DNA from: Archaeoglobus sp. UBA234
Lineage (GTDB): Archaea > Halobacteriota > Archaeoglobi > Archaeoglobales > Archaeoglobaceae
Assembly (NCBI GenBank): GCA_002494625.1
Contig: DACH01000018.1
Location: 1-28,841 of the forward strand
Reading direction: 5' to 3'
Length of the DNA stretch: 28,841 nt
This document shows, one piece after another, positions 21,599-28,841 of the stretch. The notes beneath the pieces are model-generated. The model searched no databases and was not told where the DNA came from. It saw only the letters and a program-made list of their open reading frames with translations. Numbering within the stretch: position 1 is the stretch's first letter; each line of letters begins with the position of its first letter. The translations under genes and the position numbers were made by a program.

Positions 21599-22726
21599 AT
21601 GCTGATTTCAGTTATTCTCCCCACGCTGAATGAGGAGGAGAGCATATCTGAATGTATTGATGAGGTAATAGCCGGTATGGGTTTTTTAAAAAAGGAGTTA
21701 TCCACTCCGTTTGAATTTGAAATTGTTGTGGTGGATAGCTCAAGTGACAGAACTCCGGAAATTGCCCGTGAAAAGGGAGCCAGGGTCATCAGATGTGAGA
21801 AAAAAGGCTATGGTAATGCATATCTTGAAGGTTTTAAGGTTTCAAAAGGAGATATAATTGTTATGGGTGACGCTGACGGAACCTATGATTTCAAGCAAAT
21901 TCCAGAACTCCTGAAACCTCTTTTAGATGGAGAAGACCTCGTTATTGGTTCAAGATTCATGGGAGAGATTGAAAGCGGGGCTATGAACTTTTTGCACAGG
22001 TTGGGTAACCGAATCCTGACATTCACGCTTAATAGATTGTTCAGTCTGAAAATTTCAGATTCACAGTCTGGATTTAGAGCAATAAAAAGAAATGCGCTTG
22101 AAAGAATGAACCTCAGGACAGATGGGATGGAGTTTGCAAGTGAGATGATAATTGAAGCTTTCAGAAAAGGACTGAAAGTGAAGGAGGTTGGTATAAAATA
22201 CAGAAAGAGGAAGGGCAGATCTAAACTGAGGAGCTTCAAGGATGGCTGGAGACATCTTAGACTGATGCTTCTGTACAACCCTCACTCTTTTTTGGTATAT
22301 CCTGGAATCATACTTGCTGTTTTTGGTCTGATGCTCATGACAGTCCTTTACCTGAAGGGGGATGTTGAGCAGAAAAGTATGCACTCTTTCATCTTGGGAG
22401 CGATAGCTTTTCTGGCAGGTTTCAACTCTTTTCTATTTGGAATGCTTGTATCGGCATATTCAAGCATACATGGATACTCGAAATCAGCTCTGGCAATGAA
22501 AGTTTTAGACTACCACTCTCTTGAAAGGGAACTTCTTGCGGGTGTCATCCTTATATTTTCGGGTGTTATGGCGGGAATATACATAGTTCAGAACTGGATT
22601 GCCTCTGGATATGGCAGTCTGAGTCAGATGGCTCTTGCAGTAGCTTCACTCGTTCTGATATCTGCAGGGCTGATGGTAGTTTATTCAGCCTTCTTTCTGA
22701 GCATGCTCCTTCTTGATAGGGATTGA
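21599..22726 (+). CDS. Family 2 glycosyltransferase with C-terminal membrane helices
   Basis: 375 residues from ATG 21599. The N-terminal ~220 residues form a GT-A domain of the dolichyl-phosphate mannose/glucose synthase type: ISVILPTLNEEESISECI, IVVVDSSSDRTPEIAREKGARVI, the metal-binding DADGTYDF, and IGSRF and ISDSQSGFRAIKRNAL. The C-terminal ~150 residues hold four hydrophobic helices. Such enzymes transfer a sugar from a nucleotide donor to a polyprenyl phosphate carrier at the inner membrane face, for use in surface glycan or glycoprotein assembly. The sugar is unknown. The TATA element is 25 nt upstream. The next gene, a GT4, begins 37 nt later in the same direction. Confidence 0.92.
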   Translation: MLISVILPTLNEEESISECIDEVIAGMGFLKKELSTPFEFEIVVVDSSSDRTPEIAREKGARVIRCEKKGYGNAYLEGFKVSKGDIIVMGDADGTYDFKQIPELLKPLLDGEDLVIGSRFMGEIESGAMNFLHRLGNRILTFTLNRLFSLKISDSQSGFRAIKRNALERMNLRTDGMEFASEMIIEAFRKGLKVKEVGIKYRKRKGRSKLRSFKDGWRHLRLMLLYNPHSFLVYPGIILAVFGLMLMTVLYLKGDVEQKSMHSFILGAIAFLAGFNSFLFGMLVSAYSSIHGYSKSALAMKVLDYHSLERELLAGVILIFSGVMAGIYIVQNWIASGYGSLSQMALAVASLVLISAGLMVVYSAFFLSMLLLDRD

Positions 22727-22763
22727 GGGATCGAGAGAGGATTGAGCTGGGTGAGGGTGTGGG

Positions 22764-23858
22764 ATGAGCGGAATGAGAATCGCCTATGTGTATGATGCAG
22801 CCTACCCCTTTGTAAAGGGTGGTGGGGAAAAGAGAATCTATGAAATTGCAAGAAGACTTTCTAAAAAGCATGAGGTGGACTGGATAACTTTGAAGTGGTG
22901 GGAAGATGGAAATGAGTTTTTTGGAGATGGGATAAGGTATATCGGTGTGGGGGAATGGAAGAACCTGTATGCAGGAGGAAGAAGAAGCATATCTGAGGCG
23001 ATTTACTTTGGAATAAAAGCTTTGCCTTCTCTCCTCAGCGATTATGATGTTGTTGACTGCACAGCCTTTCCGTATTTCCCGGCTTTTTCATCGAGATTCT
23101 CCTCTATTGTAAAGAAGAGCAAGCTCTTCATCACCTGGCATGAGGTGTGGGATGATTACTGGTATGAATATCTGGGCTGGAAGGGTTTTTTCGGGAAAAT
23201 CGTTGAGAGGAGAGTAACCAGGCTGAAGGCAAAGCACATAGCTGTTTCGAAGCTGACAGCAGAGATGCTTGAGAGTAAGGGGTGTGAGACGATTACAGTA
23301 CCGAATGGAGTTAATCTTGATTTAATTGAATCCATCAGACCATCAGGTGAATACGATATTGTTTTTGCAGGTAGATTGATAGAAGAAAAGGGAGTTGATC
23401 TGTTTATTCAGCTCTGCAAAATTCTATCAAAGGATTTCGATTTTAAGGCAGTGATTATTGGTGAAGGACCACTAAAAAAAGAGATTACAGAGAAAGCTGA
23501 ACAAAAAATTGAGGTAATTCCCTTTGTGGATGAGGAGAGGTTTTATTCAATTCTGAAAGGAGCAAAGCTTTTTGTACTCCCATCAAGGAGGGAGGGCTTT
23601 GGCATATCTGCTCTGGAAGCTATTGCATGCAGTACTCCTGTTCTAACCTTAAAACATCCCATGAATGCAGCCAGAGAGATTGCTGAGATGTATGGATTTG
23701 CTGCCGGTAGTTTTGAAGAGATGGTTGAGTTTGGAAGAAAAGTTCTTAAAGGGAATTTTTGGGGAGAGAAGGTGAAGGTGGATTTACAGGAATACGACTG
23801 GGGAAGGATTGCAGAAAAGATGGAAAGGATTTATAAAGAGGGAATGATGGTGGAGTGA
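22764..23858 (+). CDS. GT4-family glycosyltransferase
   Basis: 364 residues of GT-B fold. The N-terminal acceptor domain begins MRIAYVYDAAYPFVKGGGEKRIYEIARRLSKKHEV with the GGGEKR glycine loop. The donor domain has IVFAGRLIEEKGVDLFIQL, VIIGEGPLKKEI and FVLPSRREGFGISALEAIACSTPV, the E-x7-E motif of retaining GT4 enzymes. It probably adds a hexose to a lipid-linked glycan in the cytoplasm. The ATG is preceded by GGGTGAGGGTGTGG, a plausible ribosome site. It is the second gene after the GT2, and a short repeat separates it from the convergent membrane protein. The specific donor and acceptor cannot be read from sequence. Confidence 0.92.
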   Translation: MSGMRIAYVYDAAYPFVKGGGEKRIYEIARRLSKKHEVDWITLKWWEDGNEFFGDGIRYIGVGEWKNLYAGGRRSISEAIYFGIKALPSLLSDYDVVDCTAFPYFPAFSSRFSSIVKKSKLFITWHEVWDDYWYEYLGWKGFFGKIVERRVTRLKAKHIAVSKLTAEMLESKGCETITVPNGVNLDLIESIRPSGEYDIVFAGRLIEEKGVDLFIQLCKILSKDFDFKAVIIGEGPLKKEITEKAEQKIEVIPFVDEERFYSILKGAKLFVLPSRREGFGISALEAIACSTPVLTLKHPMNAAREIAEMYGFAAGSFEEMVEFGRKVLKGNFWGEKVKVDLQEYDWGRIAEKMERIYKEGMMVE

Positions 23859-23881
23859 TCTTAAACGGTGGTGTGTGTAAA

Positions 23882-23906
23882 GCAGTACTGGCAGTACTGC
23901 AGTACT
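23882..23906. repeat. Three tandem AGTACT-palindrome units at convergent gene ends
   Basis: GCAGTACTG (23882-23890), GCAGTACTG (23891-23899) and CAGTACT (23900-23906) repeat with a 9-bp period. Each unit carries the palindrome AGTACT. The last overlaps the stop codon (TAG, 23907-23905) of the minus-strand gene. It could be folded in RNA from either direction. Confidence 0.75.
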
Positions 23907-25149
23907 AACCCGCCACCCTGTGTTTCTGTTTATAAACTAAAAGGGCTACAAGAAGCAATCCAGCTGTAAAGGTTATAATATCTGTATAGGGCATGGTTTT
24001 GAGAACCTCAGGGGAGTAATGCGTGAAAAGACTGAGTATAAACAGGCTCAAAGCTCCTCTCACTTCTGGATGGGGGTCAAACTTCTCCGAATTTGATTCC
24101 GTGTCATCTTCACCGCCATCATCATTTTTTTCATCCCTTCTGTTTTCAAAAATGAACTCGAAAATCAGATTTCCAACCCCAAGAATGAGGAAATAGTAAG
24201 CGAGAATGGCACTACTGTTTGCTGTATTCTCCTTCTCTAAAGCGAGATACACTGCTGAGATTACAAGTAGGATGATTGCTGCCAATACGAATTTCTGGCC
24301 TGTACTGAGTGAGAAAATCCACCTGACTATTTCCCTTCTGTACTTAAATGCTGCAGATATCGTTAGAATGGATATAAAAGCAGTGAGAACAGTTGATATT
24401 CCAGGTAAAACTGTTAAGTTCTTTTTATAACTCCAGTCATCGGATGTTATCTCTACTGTATAAAAGCCCGGAGATATAAAGTATCTCAGGGGCACCTCTA
24501 TTTCAACAACCCCAATTTTACCCTTCTCGAATTTTGGTTTTGATACAATGCTTTTTGATTCTCTGAATATCTCTCTGCCAAAATAATTGACCTTCACTGT
24601 GTAGTTGAACGCATCGAAGGACTCTCTGGAATAGGTTTTTATTTCGGCTTTAAAACCCTCATCAGCGCTAAATGCTTTTATGTACAGGTATGCGATGTAA
24701 AGTTCTCCATCATACCTGAATTCTGGTTCCTGAACTGTGATTTTGGCTTCATAAATCTTTAATTCTCCTTTTCCATACGCCTGGATTTCAATACGGGTTT
24801 TTTCAGATTCGGATGGTTCATGAATGAACTTCATGTTCTCCTTGAGCTCCTGCTGCTGTGTATAGTGAGAGTCGTAAACAAGAAACCCATTTCCCGATAT
24901 ATCTCCGGAAACCTTAGTTTTCAGGTTTATTTCGACAAAGTCATGCTTATCAACAGGAAGATAGGCAAATATCCTTCTGTAACCATCAATTTTAAAACTC
25001 TGTGATGAAAGCTCCTCTTCCGCTACCACATCTGATGTGAAAGTTATGGAAGCTGAAGACACCTGGGAAAGAATTATCAGGAGAAAAATAACTGTTCCGA
25101 GCTTTAATGCAGTTTTATTCAGACTGGTTGAGCAAGCAAGTGATCTCAC
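23905..25149 (-). CDS. Signal-peptide protein with large ectodomain and C-terminal membrane helices
   Basis: 414 residues, family not recognised. Residues ~14-34 form a signal peptide or anchor (ALKLGTVIFLLIILSQVSSAS). An ectodomain of about 210 residues rich in beta-type sequence follows (FVEINLKTKVSGDISGNGFLVYD, VVEIEVPLRYFISPGFYTVEIT). The C-terminal half has about four or five helices and an acidic cytoplasmic or linker run (ENRRDEKNDDGGEDDTESNSE). The GTG at 25149 has TTTAAA (25173-25178) centred 26 nt upstream, so it is likely a leaderless start. Placed between glycosyltransferases and a flippase, it may assist surface polysaccharide or S-layer glycan assembly, but no domain proves that. 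Confidence 0.8.
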   Translation of the reverse strand: MRSLACSTSLNKTALKLGTVIFLLIILSQVSSASITFTSDVVAEEELSSQSFKIDGYRRIFAYLPVDKHDFVEINLKTKVSGDISGNGFLVYDSHYTQQQELKENMKFIHEPSESEKTRIEIQAYGKGELKIYEAKITVQEPEFRYDGELYIAYLYIKAFSADEGFKAEIKTYSRESFDAFNYTVKVNYFGREIFRESKSIVSKPKFEKGKIGVVEIEVPLRYFISPGFYTVEITSDDWSYKKNLTVLPGISTVLTAFISILTISAAFKYRREIVRWIFSLSTGQKFVLAAIILLVISAVYLALEKENTANSSAILAYYFLILGVGNLIFEFIFENRRDEKNDDGGEDDTESNSEKFDPHPEVRGALSLFILSLFTHYSPEVLKTMPYTDIITFTAGLLLVALLVYKQKHRVAG

Positions 25150-25169
25150 GCCAACCCATTGAATAAACT

Positions 25170-25181
25170 GGTTTTAAAGTT
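25170..25181 (-). promoter_or_regulatory. TATA box of the ectodomain membrane-protein gene
   Basis: On the minus strand this reads AACTTTAAAACC. The TTTAAA core centres 26 nt before GTG 25149. This is the main evidence for that GTG start, since no in-frame ATG lies before the signal peptide. Confidence 0.5.
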
Positions 25182-25260
25182 TTTACCTTATTAACCTGTA
25201 AAGATAAAAACTGATGAAGACTGGTAAAGAATAATAACAAGTTGCGTCGAAAAAAATTCA

Positions 25261-26313
25261 ATGCGTGTTCTCTGTGTCGCACCGTATTTCTATCCCAAAC
25301 CCGGAGGGCTTGAGAGGTATGCATATGAGATATGCAAAAGGATTGCGGAGGAGAATGAGGTTAGGGTAATCTGTTCAGGTGAGGCTAACAATGGTAACCA
25401 TGAGACTCAAAAAATGGATGGGATGGATATATTCAGATTGCCCATCTCATTCAGGATTTCGAATACACCCATATCTTTTAGACTTCCTTTTAAAGTCAGA
25501 AAACTCCTGGATTGGTGTGATGTGGTCTATGCTCATTCTCCAGTGCCTTTTTATGCTGATATAGCCTTAATTTTCAGGAAAAAACCTTCTCTCCTTGTAT
25601 ATCACTCTGGAGATGTAAGGGGAGATGGGGTTACGGGTGTTTTAGCATCTGCATATCTCAGGTTCGAGAAAAGAATAATTTCCAGTGCTGATGTTGTTGC
25701 TGGAGTATCCGAGTTTGTTAAGAGAAAGCTAAAAGGGAGTGAGGTTATAACGCCAGGAGTCGATCATGAGTTCTTCAAGCCAGTAGCTGAAAAGAGGGAT
25801 CATATTTTATTTGTAGGACAGCTCAGAAGGGGTCATGAGTGGAAGGGGCTTGATGTTCTTTTACAGGCTGCTGCCAGAATTGATTGCAGAGTAGTTGTGG
25901 TTGGTGATGGTGATTTGAGACAGAAATATGAGAGGTTGGCGGAGAGGTTAAACATAAGTGCATCCTTCAGGGGATACATGAGCGATACAGATATGCCTGA
26001 AGCGTACTCTTCAGCAAAACTCCTCGTTCTCCCATCAAAAACTGACCAAGAGAGCTTTGGAATGGCCCTTCTTGAAGCAAATGCCTGTGGGACGGGGGTG
26101 GTTGGTACCAGAGCCGGGGGAATACCCTGGTACATAAGGGATGGGAAAAACGGAATTCTAACTGAAAAAAATACTGTGAAGCTTGCTCATGCAATATCTT
26201 CTGGATTAGAAAAATACAGGAAGCTTGGAAGAATTGGAAGAATTATTTCCAGAGATTACAGCTGGGAAAATTCTGCAAAAAAAACTGAAAGAATTCTAAA
26301 TAGCCTGATTTAA
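25261..26313 (+). CDS. GT4-family glycosyltransferase
   Basis: 350 residues of GT-B fold. The N-terminus MRVLCVAPYFYPKPGGLERYAYEICKRIAEE has the PGGLERY acceptor-side loop. VITPGVDHEFFKP, LFVGQLRRGHEWKGLDVLLQA, VVVGDGDLRQKYE and VLPSKTDQESFGMALLEANACGTGVVGTRAGGIPWYI are the donor-site motifs, with the retaining-type E-x7-E. It likely extends a lipid-linked surface glycan. The start ATG 25261 has AGAATAATAAC about 27 nt upstream. The gene is divergent from the ectodomain membrane protein (111-bp gap) and converges with the flippase, overlapping it by 3 nt. The sugar is unknown. Confidence 0.93.
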   Translation: MRVLCVAPYFYPKPGGLERYAYEICKRIAEENEVRVICSGEANNGNHETQKMDGMDIFRLPISFRISNTPISFRLPFKVRKLLDWCDVVYAHSPVPFYADIALIFRKKPSLLVYHSGDVRGDGVTGVLASAYLRFEKRIISSADVVAGVSEFVKRKLKGSEVITPGVDHEFFKPVAEKRDHILFVGQLRRGHEWKGLDVLLQAAARIDCRVVVVGDGDLRQKYERLAERLNISASFRGYMSDTDMPEAYSSAKLLVLPSKTDQESFGMALLEANACGTGVVGTRAGGIPWYIRDGKNGILTEKNTVKLAHAISSGLEKYRKLGRIGRIISRDYSWENSAKKTERILNSLI

Positions 26314-27743
26314 ATTAAGAGGCTGTTAAGTTTTTTGACCACTGAAAGAGAGATATTTCTAACCCTCTCAGGGAAGGGAGACATAAGGAAATATGCATCT
26401 TTTTCATCAAAGAGCCTGAAGACCGAAATCAAAACGAAGTAAGTTGAGAATGTAATTAACATCCCTACAAGGCTGATAAGTCTCGATCCGGAAGGCATGT
26501 AAAAAGCTGCAGTACATAAGGAGATATAGGAGAGGATGATTCTGCTAAGATAACTTACAGAGAGCCTGAAATAGAATTTCTTGATGTAATATAAAACAAG
26601 AACTGCAAAAATGACAAAAGAGTAAATCAACAGGAGTTTTTCTATCTCCAAAACTCTCATGAAGGCTGAAATTCCGAACATTACTGAGAAAACGAAGAGT
26701 GTTAAGGATGGGATACGAAATCTCTCCATCGCAACGAGATTCGAAGCTATCACCTGTACAACAGAAATAAAACCAACTGCCAGGGATAAATATATCAGAG
26801 TAGAGGAGGCTTCATGATATTTTGAGGAGAAAAACAGGTTCAACCACATCTCTGGATTTGAAGCCATTGAAAGGCAAACCGGAAAGACAAAAAGAAAAAC
26901 ATACTTGAGAGACTGGAAGGAGAAATACTCTTTGGAACTATCTGATGCGAGATAAGGGAATGTAACGGTTACAAGAGCACCTGCGAAGAAAAAGGTCCCT
27001 CTTGCTATTGTAAGCGCTGCGTTGAAGCTCCCTGTAATCAAGTCATCAGCTCCAAGATAGCGAAATAAAATGATGCTCCCATTGATGAGAAAGGCTATGC
27101 TGAGGAACACAAGTGACACAGGGATAGTTTCAACAACCATGTTGAAACTCCATCCTTTTGATTTCTCTGTTTTTATTACCTTAGTGGAGAAAAGAAGGTA
27201 AGCTATCATAATAATCAATGAGATTAAGAGGGATGAAATGGCTCCAAGAACACCAAATCCGAGTGATACAAGAATTACGGCTGCGAGCAACTTTGATGTG
27301 GTGTTGAGAATGTTAGCTAAGGCGATGTTTTCAAACTTTTTAAAACCCCGAAAAAGTGAAGCTAAGGAATTCCCGATTGATGTGGCGATTAGAGATATAG
27401 AAATCACCAGAATGGGAACAAAGTAAACTGCAGAATTTAGAGCAAAATATATCAGAGAAATGGATACGAGAAATCCAATCAAAAGATTTCCACCAAGTGC
27501 AGTCCTGAAATATATGCCTGCATTGGAGGGATCTGAGGAGATTAACCTTGCAGCAGGCTGAGAAAAGGTATTCTGAGTTAATATGGCAGAAATGTAGAAA
27601 ACAGATAGAGAAACTCCAAGAATTCCATATTCTGGTTTTGTGAGCATGTTGCCCATCAAAACCTGATAGAGGTAATTGAATATGCTTGAAACGAAAAGTG
27701 CACCGATGATGATATAGCTGTGTTTTGCGAGACTCTCGTTCAC
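26310..27743 (-). CDS. Wzx-like polysaccharide/lipid-linked oligosaccharide flippase (MOP superfamily)
   Basis: 477 residues, very hydrophobic with about 12-14 membrane segments, the standard layout for Wzx/MATE-related exporters. Typical features are the N-terminal YLYQVLMGNMLTKPEYGILGVSLSVFY, FRGFKKFENIALANILNTTSKLLAAVILV in the first third, and LTIARGTFFFAGALVTVTFPYLASDSS in the middle. It would move undecaprenyl-like or dolichyl-linked glycans across the membrane, completing the sugar cluster. The start is GTG 27743, with TTTAAAAA (27766-27773 on this strand) centred 26 nt upstream, which suggests a leaderless transcript. It overlaps the GT4 stop by 3 nt (convergent). No damage was seen. 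Confidence 0.92.
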   Translation of the reverse strand: MNESLAKHSYIIIGALFVSSIFNYLYQVLMGNMLTKPEYGILGVSLSVFYISAILTQNTFSQPAARLISSDPSNAGIYFRTALGGNLLIGFLVSISLIYFALNSAVYFVPILVISISLIATSIGNSLASLFRGFKKFENIALANILNTTSKLLAAVILVSLGFGVLGAISSLLISLIIMIAYLLFSTKVIKTEKSKGWSFNMVVETIPVSLVFLSIAFLINGSIILFRYLGADDLITGSFNAALTIARGTFFFAGALVTVTFPYLASDSSKEYFSFQSLKYVFLFVFPVCLSMASNPEMWLNLFFSSKYHEASSTLIYLSLAVGFISVVQVIASNLVAMERFRIPSLTLFVFSVMFGISAFMRVLEIEKLLLIYSFVIFAVLVLYYIKKFYFRLSVSYLSRIILSYISLCTAAFYMPSGSRLISLVGMLITFSTYFVLISVFRLFDEKDAYFLMSPFPERVRNISLSVVKKLNSLLI

Positions 27744-27764
27744 ATCACTAAACTCATTTTATGG

Positions 27765-27774
27765 TTTTTAAACC
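27765..27774 (-). promoter_or_regulatory. TATA box of the flippase gene
   Basis: The minus strand reads GGTTTAAAAACC with its core centred near 27769, about 26 nt before GTG 27743. It favours that GTG and a leaderless start. Confidence 0.45.
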
Positions 27775-27838
27775 TGCCGATAATGGTTTTGGTGGAATAA
27801 ACGCAAGACTTTTATTCTTAATGCAGAGTCTGGTTTAA

Positions 27839-28186
27839 ATGACCTGCAGTCATGAATTAAAACAGAAGGACTGGTTACCTTCAGATAATGAAATCCTCAA
27901 GCTCCATCCATACTGCTCGAAATGTGGATCGGTTAAAAATATATCTTCCATGGGTGCTGTCTCAGCTGGATTCTTCACCAACATTCTGGCAAGGATAAAG
28001 TCTGATTTTGATAAAAAGGGGTACAAAATCAGTCAGGCTCAGATACGGCTTGTGATGAAGGAGCTTGAGGCAAGAGAGGCTTTTGACAAATTTTCTCTCT
28101 CATTTGAAGCTCAGAAGATGATTTTCATTGATGTTGTGTCAAAGTACATAAAAATATCCAGATGGAAAATTGAGGAATATCTCTGA
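27839..28186 (+). CDS. Small protein with candidate zinc site, function unknown
   Basis: 115 residues. The N-terminal part has C3, H5, C26 and C29 (MTCSHE and HPYCSKCGSVKN), which look like a zinc ribbon or knuckle. The rest is a basic, mainly helical domain (ILARIKSDFDKKGYKISQAQIRLVMKELEAREAF) ending in an amphipathic segment (FIDVVSKYIKISRWKIEEYL). It might bind nucleic acid, but I recognise no family. The ATG at 27839 has ACTTTTATTCTTA about 26 nt upstream, so leaderless initiation is likely. Four bases after its stop begins the structured RNA element at 28191. The flippase is divergent with a 95-bp gap. Confidence 0.78.
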   Translation: MTCSHELKQKDWLPSDNEILKLHPYCSKCGSVKNISSMGAVSAGFFTNILARIKSDFDKKGYKISQAQIRLVMKELEAREAFDKFSLSFEAQKMIFIDVVSKYIKISRWKIEEYL

Positions 28187-28190
28187 GAAC

Positions 28191-28278
28191 ACTCTATGGA
28201 ACTTCCTCTGAGGACTTGGCTGAACTGATGGAATGATGGGAGGCCAAGTCTGAATAGCTGAGGCTATGCTCCATGAGT
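28191..28278 (+). ncRNA. Candidate structured RNA, three-stem junction
   Basis: Three inverted repeats nest into a three-way junction. Stem P1 pairs 28191-28200 (ACTC-T-ATGGA, one bulged T) with TCCATGAGT (28270-28278), 9 bp. P2 pairs GACTTGGC (28213-28220) with GCCAAGTC (28243-28250), 8 bp with a 22-nt loop. P3 pairs ATAGC (28254-28258) with GCTAT (28263-28267), 5 bp around TGAG. CTGA and TGATGG motifs in the P2 loop recall kink-turn boxes, but neither a standard C/D nor H/ACA RNA fits. The element begins 4 nt after the small zinc-protein stop, so it may be a 3' UTR, a processed RNA, or an independent gene. An oligo-T run follows at 28357-28367. Confidence 0.5.
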
Positions 28279-28350
28279 CCGGGAACATGAATGGTGGTTG
28301 TTCTTTTCGTAAAAAATGGGATTTATTTCCCCAACCGTTAAACCCGAAAT

Positions 28351-28368
28351 TCGTTGTTTGTTTTTTTG
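28351..28368 (+). terminator. Oligo-T transcription end signal
   Basis: GTTGTTTGTTTTTTTG carries T runs of three and seven on the plus strand. Archaeal RNA polymerase commonly ends at such T stretches. It lies after the structured RNA and before the acylphosphatase promoter. Confidence 0.45.
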
Positions 28369-28392
28369 CTGTACGCTGGCATAACAGAGAAA

Positions 28393-28403
28393 ACTTTAAA
28401 AAT
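28393..28403 (+). promoter_or_regulatory. TATA box of the acylphosphatase-like gene
   Basis: ACTTTAAAAAT is centred about 27 nt before ATG 28425. The frame is open further upstream to ATG 28266, but this element and the acylphosphatase N-terminus support the downstream start. Confidence 0.5.
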
Positions 28404-28424
28404 GATTTTGGGGAGAGAATAACA

Positions 28425-28841
28425 ATGAAAAAGAGAATTCTCATCACTGGAAAAGTTCACGATGTTGGTTATCGTCCATTCCTTCTCGGTTTAGCTGAAT
28501 CTTTGGAGATAGAAAGGTTCTTTGCAGATAACATATTCGTAAACAGCAAGCAGGTTGTTGAGATTCTGATTGATGGTTCGGAGGATAAAGTAAGTGCTTT
28601 TATCGAACTTGTAAAAAGAAAAACACCCGAAAATGCAGATGTTGAGGAGATAGATATTGGGGATTACGACGGAAATGTTATGAAGACTGAATCATACTAC
28701 CGCTACCTTACAGCGATGCAGCTGGCAAAGATAGCAACCTACGGCGGGAAGATGCTCGATAAGCAGGACTCTATGCTAGAAAAACAAGAAACAATGCTTG
28801 GCAAAATGGACTCTATGCTAGAAAAACAAAACACAATGCTT
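28425..28841 (+). CDS. Acylphosphatase-like protein with coiled-coil repeat tail, cut by window end
   Basis: 139 codons are visible; no stop occurs before the window end. Residues 1-80 form an acylphosphatase domain: MKKRILITGKVHDVGYRPFLLGLAE holds the phosphate-binding loop and arginine (normally GxVQGVxFR; here H-D replaces Q-G, while the RPF end resembles HypF). ERFFADNIFVNS supplies the asparagine. A short linker follows, then a methionine/lysine/glutamine-rich heptad array, MLDKQDSMLEKQETMLGKMDSMLEKQ. It is encoded by a 42-bp DNA repeat and predicts a coiled coil. Acylphosphatases hydrolyse acyl phosphates; the tail suggests oligomerisation or a partner. The upstream in-frame ATG 28266 would overlap the structured RNA and is not preferred. 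Confidence 0.8.
   Translation, partial: MKKRILITGKVHDVGYRPFLLGLAESLEIERFFADNIFVNSKQVVEILIDGSEDKVSAFIELVKRKTPENADVEEIDIGDYDGNVMKTESYYRYLTAMQLAKIATYGGKMLDKQDSMLEKQETMLGKMDSMLEKQNTML
28767..28841 (+). repeat. 42-bp coding tandem repeat
   Basis: GACTCTATGCTAGAAAAACA begins at 28767 and again at 28809, with near-identical following bases (ACAATGCTT). The period of 42 bp equals 14 residues, two heptads of the coiled coil. The second copy is cut by the window end, so the array length is unknown. Confidence 0.85.

Noticed and set aside
28201..28262. C/D box small RNA in the structured region
   Set aside because: CTGA and TGATGG boxes are present, but their order and spacing do not give paired C/D and C'/D' boxes with guide lengths; kept as an unclassified structured RNA.
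28266..28424. In-frame upstream extension of the acylphosphatase gene
   Set aside because: It would overlap the P3/P1 stems and the oligo-T run, lacks a promoter at the right distance, and adds nothing found in acylphosphatases; the TATA 27 nt before ATG 28425 decides.
1..28841. tRNA, rRNA or CRISPR array
   Set aside because: No tRNA-like cloverleaf, rRNA stretch or regularly spaced repeat-spacer series was noticed; the repeats seen are short tandems or coding repeats. A tRNAscan or CRISPR finder run would settle it.

Overview
The window reads as an AT-rich archaeal chromosome, most likely a euryarchaeon of the Archaeoglobales (Archaeoglobus/Geoglobus/Ferroglobus group). The archaeal call rests on PCNA, the large primase subunit, pelota, AMMECR1, ribose-1,5-bisphosphate isomerase and a DUF126/AcnX small subunit. 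It is also supported by TATA boxes centred about 25-28 bp upstream of many start codons. The order-level call is an inference from gene content (NuoL/M/N-like membrane subunits, corrinoid-protein activator, marker-9-like Dus protein), not from a search.

Layout. 1-4274 (+): the end of a complex I/Fpo-like L subunit, then the M and N subunits and a HEAT-repeat protein in one tight operon. 4275-5796 (-): a sodium:solute symporter preceded by a previously uncalled 47-residue membrane peptide. 5900-6697 (-) and 6750-8540 (+): a deviant HDAC-like protein divergent from a 2Fe-2S/ASKHA corrinoid activator, with one AT element midway between their starts. 8552-12372 (+): pyrF, dapF, a Dus-like TIM barrel, a DUF89 phosphatase and a cysteine-rich small-domain protein. 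12388-13734 (-): a radical SAM/SPASM enzyme preceded by a 27-codon leaderless-looking ORF. A divergent tiny ORF/hairpin locus follows. 13964-17662 (-): pelota, priL, PCNA and AMMECR1. 17663-18208: about 550 bp with no intact gene but decayed coding remnants. 18209-19941 (+): ROK kinase and R15P isomerase. 19985-21457 (-): site-2-protease-like membrane protease and DUF126. 21599-27743: a surface-glycan cluster with a GT2, two GT4s, a signal-peptide membrane protein and a Wzx-like flippase. 27839-28841 (+): a small zinc-site protein, a strongly structured putative RNA, and an acylphosphatase-like protein with a coiled-coil repeat tail cut by the window end.

Functional groups are energy conservation (L/M/N subunits), pyrimidine and lysine/diaminopimelate synthesis (pyrF, dapF), nucleoside salvage to RuBisCO substrate (R15P isomerase), archaeal isoprenoid synthesis (DUF126), replication and ribosome rescue (PCNA, PriL, pelota), and cell-surface glycosylation.

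The best leads for something undescribed are: the radical SAM/SPASM enzyme with its tiny leaderless ORF(s); the three-stem RNA at 28191-28278; an eight-cysteine ferredoxin-like insertion in PriL; and the acylphosphatase-coiled-coil repeat protein. All functions are assigned by reading motifs; no database search was run.
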